This document shows, piece by piece, positions 33,199-40,940 of a stretch of 64,000 nt of DNA (position 1 is the first letter of the stretch; every line of letters starts with the position of its first letter). The notes below the pieces were generated by a model that had not been told where the DNA came from, did no database searches, and saw only the letters and a list, made by a program, of their open reading frames with translations. The DNA is from Streptomyces sp. NRRL F-2580 (lineage in GTDB: Bacteria > Actinomycetota > Actinomycetes > Streptomycetales > Streptomycetaceae), in the NCBI RefSeq assembly GCF_000720115.1, contig NZ_JOIR01000033.1, forward strand, positions 1-64,000. The letters are read 5' to 3'. The translations under genes and the position numbers were made by a program.

Positions 33199-33455
33199 CC
33201 GACCTGCAGCGCGCCCGAAAGGCCGGTCCGGTGGTGACCGCGACGGCGTCGATGTCGGAGATCCGCAGGGCGGCCTGGTCCGGGGGCCCGTACGACGGGG
33301 TCGAAGGCGTGCAGGTGGGCGCGGGCGGCGATCTCCGGCTCCACCCCGCCGAACCGCGCGTGTTCGTCCATGCTCGACGCCACCACGTGCGCGAGCAGCC
33401 GCCCGTCGGACACGATCCCGGCACCGGTCTCGTCACACGACCACTCGATGCCCAA
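33199..33455 (-). pseudogene. Fragment of tsaD (tRNA threonylcarbamoyladenosine transferase)
   Basis: The minus strand shows the N-terminal part of TsaD broken over two frames: [50 protein letters not shown] in one frame, [13 protein letters not shown] in another, and GLSGALQVG back in the first. The real enzyme has about 340-370 residues and needs the HxxxH and ATP sites further on, which are missing. No start codon remains. This is a decayed duplicate; the working gene must lie elsewhere. Confidence 0.8.
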
Positions 33456-33473
33456 TTGCGAACTGGTCGCAAT
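33455..33473. promoter_or_regulatory. 19-bp palindrome resembling a Nur/Fur-family box
   Basis: ATTGCGA ACTGG TCGCAAT, perfect seven-base arms around five bases. The inner TTGCGA-N5-TCGCAA has the spacing and the TTGC/GCAA ends of the Streptomyces nickel regulator Nur consensus (TTGCAA-N5-TTGCAA, from memory). It lies 145 bases before the first gene of the copper operon and directly at the broken start of the tsaD fragment, so it could serve either direction. Confidence 0.5.
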
Positions 33474-33477
33474 AAGG

Positions 33478-33628
33478 TACGCCGCCGAACGGATTCCCCG
33501 CGTACGGGTCGGGCGGGAACTCGTACCGCACCGCGTACGACTACCTCCCCGGCGGCTCCCGCGCGGACGACCACGACGGGCGCAGCGCCGTACACGTACC
33601 CAGGATCTGGAGAGCCGATGACCGGTAG
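33478..33628 (+). other. Possible protein-tail fragment
   Basis: A frame without a start codon reads [18 protein letters not shown] and then [18 protein letters not shown] before TAG at 33626. It looks protein-like in composition and may be the end of a degraded gene, but no family is recognised. It overlaps the start of the next gene by 11 bases. Confidence 0.25.
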
Positions 33629-33860
33629 GCAACCCGAGACCCGCACCGACGGCGGCCGGCGGCGTGGGGCGCCGCCACCGGCCCTGGTCGGCTTCGTCGT
33701 GCTTCTGGCGGCCCTGTTCGCCCTCTCCTACGGGGTGGGTTCGGCCGCCGGGCCGGTCGCCCCCGGCCTGCACCGCACCGGCACCGGATCCACCGGCGGT
33801 TCGCACGGTGGCGGCGGCACGGGCGGCATGAGCGGCACGCATCCGGGGAGCGGCCGATGA
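33618..33860 (+). CDS. Small membrane protein of the copper operon
   Basis: An 80-residue product with one transmembrane helix at about residues 22-42 ([20 protein letters not shown]) and a Gly/Ser/Thr-rich extracytoplasmic tail with His and Met ([17 protein letters not shown]), a possible weak metal-binding site. GGAGA lies just before the ATG. Its stop overlaps the copA start (ATGA), so it is the first gene of the copper operon. The function is not known; a periplasm-side copper helper is inferred from context only. Confidence 0.65.
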   Translation: MTGRQPETRTDGGRRRGAPPPALVGFVVLLAALFALSYGVGSAAGPVAPGLHRTGTGSTGGSHGGGGTGGMSGTHPGSGR

Positions 33861-36157
33861 CCGCGGACACGGCGGGCGGCACCCTGACGACGACCGATCT
33901 GATCGTCGGCGGAATGACGTGCGCGGCCTGTGTGAACCGGGTGGAGAAGCGGCTGGCCCGGCTCGACGGGGTGAGCGCGACGGTCAACCTCGCCACCGGG
34001 AAGGCGCGGGTGAGCCATCCGCCGGCCGTCACCCCCCAGGACCTGGTCGCGGCGGTGGAACGCGCCGGTTACACCGCCGAACCGCCCCCGCCGGCCGCCG
34101 CACCGCGTACGCAGGACCCGCCCGCGGAGCCGTCGGCGGACGGTGAACACCCGGAGCGCGAGCGGCTGTTGATCACCGCTCTGCTCTGCCTGCCGGTCCT
34201 CGTGCTGTCGATGGTGCCCGCCCTGCAGTTCCGCAACTGGCAGTGGCTGTGCCTCACTCTGGCCGCTCCGGTCGTCGTGTGGAGCGCCCTGCCGTTCCAC
34301 CGGCGGGCGGTACGCGGGCTGCGTCATTCGGCGGCCACCATGGACACCCTGGTCTCCCTCGGGGTCCTCGCCTCGTTCTCCTGGTCCCTGTACGCGCTGT
34401 TCCTCGGCGGCGCCGGCGATCCGGACATGCGGATGCCGTTCACCTTCCTCCCCTCGGCGGGCGGGGAGGTCGCGCACGTCTACCTGGAAGCAGCCGTCGG
34501 AGTTCCCCTGTTCGTCCTGGCCGGCCGTCATCTGGAGGGGAGGGCCCGGCGGAGCACCGGCGCGGCCCTGCGCTCACTGGCCGGGCTCGCCGTCAAGGAC
34601 GTGACCGTGCGCGAGGACGGCAGGGAGAGGCTGATCCCCGTGGAACAGCTGCGCGTGGGGCAGGAGTTCCTCGTGCGGCCCGGTGAACGGGTCGCCACCG
34701 ACGGCGTGGTGGTCTCCGGCAGCTCGGCCCTGGACCTGTCCCTGGTCACCGGCGAGAGCGATCCCGTGGAAGTGGGGCCGGGCCGCAAGGTGGTGGGCGC
34801 CGCCGTCAACGCCGGTGGACTGCTGCTCGTACGGGCCACCGCGGTCGGTGCGGACACCCAGCTCGCCCGGATCACCCGCATGGTCACCGAAGCCCAGGCG
34901 GGCAAGGCCCGGGCCCAGCGGCTCGCCGACCGCGTGGCGGGCGTCTTCGTCCCCGTCATCCTGGCTCTGGCGGTCACCGTGCTCGGTTTCTGGCTCGGCG
35001 CCGGGGCGGACCCGCAGGCGGCCGTGACCGCGGCGGTGGCGATCCTCGTCGTCGCCTGTCCGTGCGCGCTGGGGCTGGCGACGCCCACCGCGCTGCTGGC
35101 CGCGACCGGCCGGGGAGCGCAGCTCGGCGTGCTGGTCAGCGGTCCGCAGGCGCTGGAAGCCCTGCGGCACGTCGACACCGTGGTCCTGGACAAGACCGGC
35201 ACCCTCACCACCGGACACATGAGCGTCGTCGAGGTCACCGCGGTCAGCGGCGGCATCGGGCGCGAGGCGGCCCTGCGCCTGGCCGGGGCCGTGGAGCAGG
35301 GCTCGGAGCATCCGCTGGGCCGCGCCCTGGCCGCGTACGCGCAGCGCGCGCTGCCCGGGGGCACGCTGCCCCCGGTCACCGACTTCCAGGCGACGGCCGG
35401 GACGGGCGTCACGGGGCTCGTGGAGGGCCGGCGCATCGACCTGCTCTCTCCCGACGACGGACTGCCGAAGTCGTTGGCGCAGGCCCTGGCCGAGGCGGAG
35501 GCGTCCGTGCTCACGCCCGTCCTGGTCCGGGTGGACGGCTTCGACGAGGCCCTGATCACCCTCGGGGACGTGCTGCGGCCCGGGAGCTACCGGGCCGTGG
35601 ACCGGATGCGCCGGCTGGGAGTGGAACCGGTGCTGGCCACCGGTGACCGCGATGCCACGGCCCTGGCGGTCGCCGCGCAGCTCGGCATCTCCGCGGTCCA
35701 CGCCCGCTGCACTCCGGAGGGGAAGGCCGAGCTGGTGGCGCGCCTGAAGGAGGAGGGCCGCCGGGTGGCGGTCATCGGCGACGGGGTGAACGACGCCGCC
35801 GCCCTGGCCCGCGCCGATCTCGGCATCGCGATGGGCAGCGGTACGGACGTGGCGATCGGCGCCGCCGACGTGACGCTGGTGCGCGGTGACATCGAGGCGG
35901 TGGCCGACGCGATCCGGCTGGCCCGTCGCACTCTGGGGACGATCCGCGCCAACCTCGTGTGGGCGTTCGGCTACAACGCGGTCACCGTGCCCCTGGCCGC
36001 GGTCGGCTGGCTCAACCCGATGGTCGCCGCCGCCGCGATGTCCGCCAGCTCCCTGCTGGTGGTCGGCAACAGCCTGCGCCTGCGGGCCTGGGAGCCCGCG
36101 CCGAAGCGCCACGGCGGTATGTCACCCCGTCCCCGCCGAAAGGGTTTTCAGCGATGA
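33857..36157 (+). CDS. copA: Copper-translocating P-type ATPase
   Basis: A 766-residue P1B-type ATPase that pumps Cu(I) out of the cytoplasm. One N-terminal heavy-metal domain has GGMTCAAC with C22 and C25. Eight membrane helices follow, with the CPC metal motif (C401-P402-C403 in [12 protein letters not shown]). The phosphorylation site is DKTGTLT with D445; SEHPLG carries the P1B-specific HP pair, and [16 protein letters not shown] is the hinge. All catalytic residues are intact. It overlaps the genes on both sides by four bases (ATGA), which makes a tight operon with the small membrane protein and the PCuAC chaperone. Confidence 0.93.
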   Translation: MTADTAGGTLTTTDLIVGGMTCAACVNRVEKRLARLDGVSATVNLATGKARVSHPPAVTPQDLVAAVERAGYTAEPPPPAAAPRTQDPPAEPSADGEHPERERLLITALLCLPVLVLSMVPALQFRNWQWLCLTLAAPVVVWSALPFHRRAVRGLRHSAATMDTLVSLGVLASFSWSLYALFLGGAGDPDMRMPFTFLPSAGGEVAHVYLEAAVGVPLFVLAGRHLEGRARRSTGAALRSLAGLAVKDVTVREDGRERLIPVEQLRVGQEFLVRPGERVATDGVVVSGSSALDLSLVTGESDPVEVGPGRKVVGAAVNAGGLLLVRATAVGADTQLARITRMVTEAQAGKARAQRLADRVAGVFVPVILALAVTVLGFWLGAGADPQAAVTAAVAILVVACPCALGLATPTALLAATGRGAQLGVLVSGPQALEALRHVDTVVLDKTGTLTTGHMSVVEVTAVSGGIGREAALRLAGAVEQGSEHPLGRALAAYAQRALPGGTLPPVTDFQATAGTGVTGLVEGRRIDLLSPDDGLPKSLAQALAEAEASVLTPVLVRVDGFDEALITLGDVLRPGSYRAVDRMRRLGVEPVLATGDRDATALAVAAQLGISAVHARCTPEGKAELVARLKEEGRRVAVIGDGVNDAAALARADLGIAMGSGTDVAIGAADVTLVRGDIEAVADAIRLARRTLGTIRANLVWAFGYNAVTVPLAAVGWLNPMVAAAAMSASSLLVVGNSLRLRAWEPAPKRHGGMSPRPRRKGFQR

Positions 36158-36678
36158 CCGATCCCCTCTCCCCCACGTCCTCGGCCGCGCAGTCGCCCGG
36201 CGGCCGCCGGCTGCGCGAAGGGCTGATCGCCGTGCTCGCGCCGGTGACCGCCTGCCTCACGGCCCTGGTCGGGCTGACCGCGTGGACCACGGCGGGGGCC
36301 GCCGGCACTCCGGCCCGGATCGAGGTCGGCATCGGGCGGGTCTTCCTGCCGTACGCCGACAGGGAGCGCACCGCCGCGTTCTTCCGGATCACCAACACCG
36401 GTGGGTCCGGAGACCAGTTGGTCTCCGTGACCTCCCCCGTCGTCGAGTCGGTGATGCTGAGCCGGCACGAGAGGGGCGCCGGGGCGGATTCCATGCGCAT
36501 GGCCCCCTCGGCGGAGATCCCTGCCGGCTCGACGCTGGAGATGACCCCGAGCACGCTGGACGTGATGATGACGGTCAAGGGCCGCTGGCGGGTGGGGGAC
36601 GCCGTGCCCTTCGTCCTGCACTTCCGCCACAGCGGGCCCGTCCAGGCCGTGGCGTTCGTCGTGCGGCCCGGCAGCTGA
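36154..36678 (+). CDS. PCu(A)C-type copper chaperone
   Basis: A 174-residue membrane-anchored or secreted protein with an N-terminal hydrophobic segment (LIAVLAPVTACLTALVGLTA) and a PCuAC domain. The domain shows RTAAFFRITNTGG, and Met/His ligands in VMLSRHERGAGADSMRM, matching the family pattern of a His or Met followed by spaced Met and His-x-Met. Such proteins deliver Cu(I) to the CuA site of cytochrome oxidase outside the membrane. Its start overlaps the copA stop. Together the operon balances copper export and use. Confidence 0.85.
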   Translation: MTDPLSPTSSAAQSPGGRRLREGLIAVLAPVTACLTALVGLTAWTTAGAAGTPARIEVGIGRVFLPYADRERTAAFFRITNTGGSGDQLVSVTSPVVESVMLSRHERGAGADSMRMAPSAEIPAGSTLEMTPSTLDVMMTVKGRWRVGDAVPFVLHFRHSGPVQAVAFVVRPGS

Positions 36679-36700
36679 GCCGTCCCTCGTCGCGGATCGC

Positions 36701-36754
36701 GTCGATCTCGCCTGTCTGGTCGATCTCGCCTGTCTCGCCGATTTCGTCCATCTC
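36701..36754. repeat. 18-bp tandem repeat (three units)
   Basis: Units at 36701-36718 and 36719-36736 differ only at the last base (GTCGATCTCGCCTGTCTS); the third at 36737-36754 is diverged (GCCGATTTCGTCCATCTC). Partial copies may flank it. It lies in the gap between the PCuAC gene and the metal-uptake operon. No function is evident; repeat number could vary between strains. Confidence 0.65.
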
Positions 36755-36856
36755 GCCGATCGCGGGAACCCGGAGCCCGCCCCGGCCGACTACTCCCCCG
36801 TACGAGGCGGACACTGCGCCGAAGTCATCCTGCTGCAGAGGATCGAGGGACGAGAG

Positions 36857-37492
36857 ATGGGCGGGCTGGACGTCCACATGCGCGAAGTGGCCTGCCGGCA
36901 CGGCCGGGTGGAGGCCGTCGCCGATGTGGATCTGGAGATCGCGGCCGGTGAGCGGGTGGCCCTGACCGGAACGAACGGTTCGGGCAAGACCACGCTGCTG
37001 CGCGCCGTGCTCGGCCTCCACCGGCAGGTGTCGGGCGCGATCACGGTCGGCGGACGCGGCACCGGTTCGGCCGCGGAGTGGGCCTGGCGGCGCCGGGCCT
37101 GCGCCTGGATCCCGCAGAAGCCGGCCGCGGGGCGCTTCCCGCTGCTCGGCGCCGAGCTGCTGGCCAGCAGCGGCGCTGCGGCGGACGCGGCCGAGGCCGC
37201 GGACCGGCTCGGGGTGGGTCCGCTGACCGGGCGGCCGCTGCACACCCTCTCCGGGGGGCAGTTGCAGCGCATGTACCTGGCCCGGGCGATCGGCTGCGTC
37301 GCCGCAGGGGCGCAGGTGCTCCTGGCCGACGAGCCCACCGCCGCCCTCGATTTCGACGGCCAGGAGGAGGCGGCGGACGTCCTCACCTCCCTGCCGGTGA
37401 CCCTCGTCGTGGTGACGCACGACCGCGCGCTGGCGCAGCGCTGCGACCGGGTACTGGAGATGGCCGCGGGCCGACTGCGGGAGGTCCGATGA
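36857..37492 (+). CDS. Metal ABC transporter, ATP-binding protein
   Basis: A 211-residue ATPase of the zinc/manganese/iron uptake group. It has GTNGSGKTT (Walker A), a Q-loop in WIPQKP, LSGGQLQR (signature), VLLADEPTAALD (Walker B) and VVTHD (H-loop). It is slightly short for the family. GAGGGA precedes the ATG. Its stop overlaps the permease start (ATGA), and the lipoprotein gene follows, so it is the first gene of a three-gene uptake operon. Confidence 0.88.
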   Translation: MGGLDVHMREVACRHGRVEAVADVDLEIAAGERVALTGTNGSGKTTLLRAVLGLHRQVSGAITVGGRGTGSAAEWAWRRRACAWIPQKPAAGRFPLLGAELLASSGAAADAAEAADRLGVGPLTGRPLHTLSGGQLQRMYLARAIGCVAAGAQVLLADEPTAALDFDGQEEAADVLTSLPVTLVVVTHDRALAQRCDRVLEMAAGRLREVR

Positions 37493-38355
37493 CGCTCGCC
37501 ACCGCCGACCTGGGCGCACTCCTGCAACTCCTGCCCGTGCAGCGGGCGGGCATCGCCCTGCTGCTGGCCGCCGTCGGGCTGCCCGTGATCGGGGTGGTCA
37601 TCGTCGGGCTCGACATCATGCCGGTCCGGTTCGCGATGATGCACGTCGCCCTGCTCGGCATCGCGGTCGGCCTCCTCACCGGCCTCGACCCCATGCTGTG
37701 CGCGCTGGTGGCCTGCGCCCTGGCCGGCGCGGGCGTCGCACCGCTCGCCCGCACCCCGGACGGGCTGTCCGGGGCGATGGGGCTGCTGATGAGCCTGGCC
37801 ATCGCGGCGGCCCTCCTGCTGCTCGCCGTGTCGGGCGTCAACGCCTCCGGAGCGTTCGCCCTGCTCTGGGGGTCGATCCTGTCGGTGGGCACCGCCGATC
37901 TCGTGGTCCTCGGGGTGCTCGCCGTCGTGGTTCCCGGCCTGTTCTGGTGGCGGCGCCGCGAGATCGGCCTGCTCCTCTACGACCGCGAACTCGCCCAGTG
38001 CTCCGGGGTGCCCGTGCGGGCGCTGACCGCGGTCCTCCTGGTCCTCGTCGCCGTCGCGGTCGCCGGCGCCATCAAACTCACCGGCGCCCTGCTCGTCGAC
38101 GCGCTGACGCTGCTGCCCGCGCTCGCGGCCCGCCGCCTCGGCAGCTCGCTGCGGTCGATCACCCTCTGGGCGGTCGGCATCGGCATCGTCGTCAACCTGA
38201 CGGGGTTCCTGCTGGCCCTGTGGCTGGACTGGCCTCCCGGCCCGGTCCTCGTCCTGACGGCGGGGGCACTCGTCCTCGCCGTGCACTTCATACCCGAACG
38301 GAGAATCAGCACATGGCGCGCACCCGCGGCCGTATCCCTTCCCTCCTCGCACTGA
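37489..38355 (+). CDS. Metal ABC transporter, permease
   Basis: A 288-residue ABC-3 family membrane protein with about eight helices. Characteristic segments are MPVRFAMMHVALLGIAVGLL near the N terminus and IKLTGALLVDALTLLPALAA towards the end, as in ZnuB/TroC permeases. It transports Zn2+, Mn2+ or a similar ion; the metal cannot be decided. It overlaps the ATPase gene by four bases and the binding-protein gene by 43 bases, an unusually long overlap. Confidence 0.88.
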   Translation: MTLATADLGALLQLLPVQRAGIALLLAAVGLPVIGVVIVGLDIMPVRFAMMHVALLGIAVGLLTGLDPMLCALVACALAGAGVAPLARTPDGLSGAMGLLMSLAIAAALLLLAVSGVNASGAFALLWGSILSVGTADLVVLGVLAVVVPGLFWWRRREIGLLLYDRELAQCSGVPVRALTAVLLVLVAVAVAGAIKLTGALLVDALTLLPALAARRLGSSLRSITLWAVGIGIVVNLTGFLLALWLDWPPGPVLVLTAGALVLAVHFIPERRISTWRAPAAVSLPSSH

Positions 38356-39140
38356 GCGCGGCGGTCCTCCTCACGGCCGGCTGCGGAGACGAGGGCGGCG
38401 CCGGCTCCGGTGCGGCCGGCGACAGCCCGGCGCCGGCCGGCGCCGAGGCCGCCAAGGACAAGCCCGTGGTGGTCGTGACCACCACCTGGGAGGGTGCCTT
38501 CGCCCGGGCCGCCGGTGCCCAGGACGTCAAGGTCATCGTCCCGCAGTCCGTGCACCACGCCCCCGACTACGACCCGAAGCCCTCGGACCTCGCCGCCGTC
38601 GCCAAGGCCGACTTCGTGCTCTACGCGCCCTTCGAGCCGTACGCGGCGAAGATCAAGGAGGCCGCGGGCTCCAAGGCGAAGCTGGTCGAGGTCAACCTCG
38701 ACAACGACCCCGACAAGGTCAAGGCCGAGGTCGCCAAGCTGGGCGCCCTCTTCGGCACGGCGGACGCCGCCACGCAGTGGAAGACCGGCTTCGACACCGA
38801 GTACGCGCAGCTGAACAAGGACGTGCAGGCGGCCTGGCCCGGCGGCAAGAGCCCCTCCGTCGTCTCCCAGGTCTTCACCGCCTGGGCCGCGAAGCTCGCC
38901 GGGGCCACGCCCGTGGGCACGTTCGGGCCGGAGGCCGTCACCCCGTCGCAGCTCGCGGACCTGTCCGCGAAGAAGCCGGCGCTCGTCCTGGACAACGCCC
39001 ACATGTCCACCGGCACGGTCCTGCCCGATTCCGGCGCCAAGCAGGTCAAGATCGTCAACTACCCGGGCGACGACCTCGACCTCCTGCCGGTCTACCGCAA
39101 TGCGGCGGCCGAGCTGAAGAAGGCCATGGGCGCCCCCTGA
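38313..39140 (+). CDS. Metal ABC transporter, substrate-binding lipoprotein
   Basis: A 275-residue ZnuA/TroA-type lipoprotein with lipobox LLTAGC (C24). The cluster A-I fold is shown by VVVTTTWEGAFARAAGA, the metal ligands in VHHAPDYDPKPSDL (His pair and Asp), FEPYAAKIKEAAGS, and the final DNAH plus GDDLD ligands. The His/Asp-rich site near residue 75 replaces the single His usual in ZnuA, so specificity is uncertain. The ATG at 38313 lies inside the permease gene behind GGAGA. A double hairpin follows the stop. Confidence 0.85.
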   Translation: MARTRGRIPSLLALSAAVLLTAGCGDEGGAGSGAAGDSPAPAGAEAAKDKPVVVVTTTWEGAFARAAGAQDVKVIVPQSVHHAPDYDPKPSDLAAVAKADFVLYAPFEPYAAKIKEAAGSKAKLVEVNLDNDPDKVKAEVAKLGALFGTADAATQWKTGFDTEYAQLNKDVQAAWPGGKSPSVVSQVFTAWAAKLAGATPVGTFGPEAVTPSQLADLSAKKPALVLDNAHMSTGTVLPDSGAKQVKIVNYPGDDLDLLPVYRNAAAELKKAMGAP

Positions 39141-39166
39141 CCCGGCGCCGCAAGGCGTGGCACACA

Positions 39167-39203
39167 CACGGCAGGGCACGCGTGGCACGCGTGCCCTGCC
39201 GTG
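39167..39203. terminator. Terminator hairpin 1 between convergent genes
   Basis: A perfect 16-bp stem, CACGGCAGGGCACGCG and its complement, closes a five-base loop. It starts 26 bases after the lipoprotein stop and could act on either strand. Confidence 0.8.
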
Positions 39204-39214
39204 CTGCGGTGTGC

Positions 39215-39245
39215 GGGGCCCGGCGGCGAGGCGCCGCCGGGCCCC
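39215..39245. terminator. Terminator hairpin 2 between convergent genes
   Basis: A perfect 14-bp stem, GGGGCCCGGCGGCG and its complement, with a three-base loop. It lies six bases from the stop of the acyl-CoA ligase gene on the minus strand and probably terminates that operon. Confidence 0.8.
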
Positions 39246-39251
39246 GCCCGC

Positions 39252-40940
39252 TCATCCCGCCTGGGCGAGCGGGACGCTTCCGGTCTCCGGCAACGGGCGT
39301 ACGTCGGCCAGGCACGCGCGCAGGGCGGCCCGGTCGGGCTTGCCCGCCGGGGTCAGCGGGAGTTCGGCGACGATCATGAGCCGCTCGGGGAACTTGCGCT
39401 GTTCGAGCCCGCGCTCCGCGAGGTGCGCGCCGAGCTCCTCCAGGGAGGGCGCCTGAGCCGTGCGGGGTACGACGCAGGCCGCCAGCCTCTCCCCCATCAC
39501 CGGGTCCGGAACGCCCACGCACACCACGTCGCGCACCAGCGGGTGGGAGGCCAGCTGGCGTTCGACCTCGGCGGGGCTGATGTTGGCGCCGCCCCGGATG
39601 ACGATGTCCTTGAGCCGTCCGACGATGTGGAGGGTGCCCGCCTCGTCGAGGAAGCCGAGGTCTCCGGTGCGGACCCAGCCGTCGGGGGTGCGGTAACGGG
39701 CGTCGAGGTCCGGGGAGGCCACGTAGCACAGCGGGGTCATCGGGCCGCGCGCGATGATCTCCCCGACCCGGCCGTCCGGCAGCGGCTCGTGCGTCTCGGT
39801 GTCGGCGATGCGGATCTCGGCGACCCGGGGGTCGGGGCGCCCGGCCACGACTCCCCGGCCGTCGGCGGGCGGGGTGCCGTGGTGCAGGCCGGTGTGGCAG
39901 TTGACGCCGTCGGCCGATCCGTAGAGGTTGACGACCGGGCAGCCGAAGGCGCGGGCGGCGTCCTTGGCCGTGCGCTCGTCGAGCGCGGAGCCGCCCAGGA
40001 CGAGGGCGGTGGGGGCGGGCAGCGGGTCGTCGTCGCCTTCGAGCCGGTCCAGCATCATCCGCACCATGGTCGGTACGCCGAGGACGTGCGTGGGCGCGTG
40101 CTCACGTACCGCGGCGAGGGCCGCTTCCGGGGTGAAGTGGTCGAGGAGGACGAGCGTGCCGCCGTGCCGGGCCAGGGTGACGGCCGTCCCGTTGGAGCCG
40201 AAGGCGGAGCCGAGCGGCACCAGGAACAGGCAGCGCGGCGCGGTCCCGTCGGGCATCAGCGAGGCGAGGAAGTTGCCACGACCGCCGGCGAGGGCGTTGT
40301 GCGAGTACGCGACCATCTTCGGCTCGGCCTCGGAACCGGAGGAGACGAGGATGCGGGCCGCGCTGTCCGGGTCGGGCCGGGCCGGTACGAAGGCGCTCGC
40401 GTCGGAGCGCAGCAGGGCGGAGAAGGCGATCGTTCCCTCGGGGGCCGGTCCGGTTCCGGCGGCGATCACGTGCCGGAGCGCGGGCAGGGCCGGTGCCAGG
40501 GTGTGCAGGTCGGCGGCGTGCCGGCTGCCGCGGTGCTCGGTCGCGGCGATGACGGCGACGGCCTCGGCGCGGCGCAGCAGGCATTCCGCTTCCAGGCTGC
40601 CGCGGCCGACGGGGAAGGGCAGGGCCACCGCGCCGAGGGCGGCCAGGGCCAGGTCGGCGATGACGGCGTTCCGGTTGTTCGGGAGCTGGACGGCGACCAC
40701 GTCGCCGGGTCGTATGCCGAGGTCCCGCAGGCCGCTGGCCAGACATCGCACCTTGCGGTCGAGCGCGGTGTAACAGAGGGGGCCCTTGGCGTCGATGACG
40801 GCGGTGGCGTGCAGGTCGGCGATCTGCCGGGCCCGGAACAGGCTGTAGAGGTCGAGGTCGGGGCAGGTGCCGTCGACCACCCAGGAGCGACGGAGGTCGG
40901 CGGGCAGCAGGTCGTTCAGTACGAGCCTGTTGGCGGTCAT
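39252..40940 (-). CDS. Acyl-CoA ligase (AMP-forming)
   Basis: A 562-residue adenylate-forming enzyme that would activate a carboxylic acid as acyl-AMP and acyl-CoA. It has NLYGSADG (A5 region), RTGDLGFLD (A7), VGRLKDIVIRGGANISPAEV (A8) and LTPAGKPDR with the catalytic Lys. The P-loop is unusual: ILVSSGSEAEPKMV instead of the common TSGTTGxPKG. That could alter activity or just mark a divergent group. The ATG overlaps the stop of the CoA-transferase gene (ATGA), so the two are coupled. Confidence 0.85.
   Translation of the reverse strand: MTANRLVLNDLLPADLRRSWVVDGTCPDLDLYSLFRARQIADLHATAVIDAKGPLCYTALDRKVRCLASGLRDLGIRPGDVVAVQLPNNRNAVIADLALAALGAVALPFPVGRGSLEAECLLRRAEAVAVIAATEHRGSRHAADLHTLAPALPALRHVIAAGTGPAPEGTIAFSALLRSDASAFVPARPDPDSAARILVSSGSEAEPKMVAYSHNALAGGRGNFLASLMPDGTAPRCLFLVPLGSAFGSNGTAVTLARHGGTLVLLDHFTPEAALAAVREHAPTHVLGVPTMVRMMLDRLEGDDDPLPAPTALVLGGSALDERTAKDAARAFGCPVVNLYGSADGVNCHTGLHHGTPPADGRGVVAGRPDPRVAEIRIADTETHEPLPDGRVGEIIARGPMTPLCYVASPDLDARYRTPDGWVRTGDLGFLDEAGTLHIVGRLKDIVIRGGANISPAEVERQLASHPLVRDVVCVGVPDPVMGERLAACVVPRTAQAPSLEELGAHLAERGLEQRKFPERLMIVAELPLTPAGKPDRAALRACLADVRPLPETGSVPLAQAG

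Noticed and set aside
36575..36860. Minus-strand frame with GEIDQTGEID-like repeats
   Set aside because: It is the translation of the 18-bp tandem repeat and crosses the end of the PCuAC gene; no start or family.
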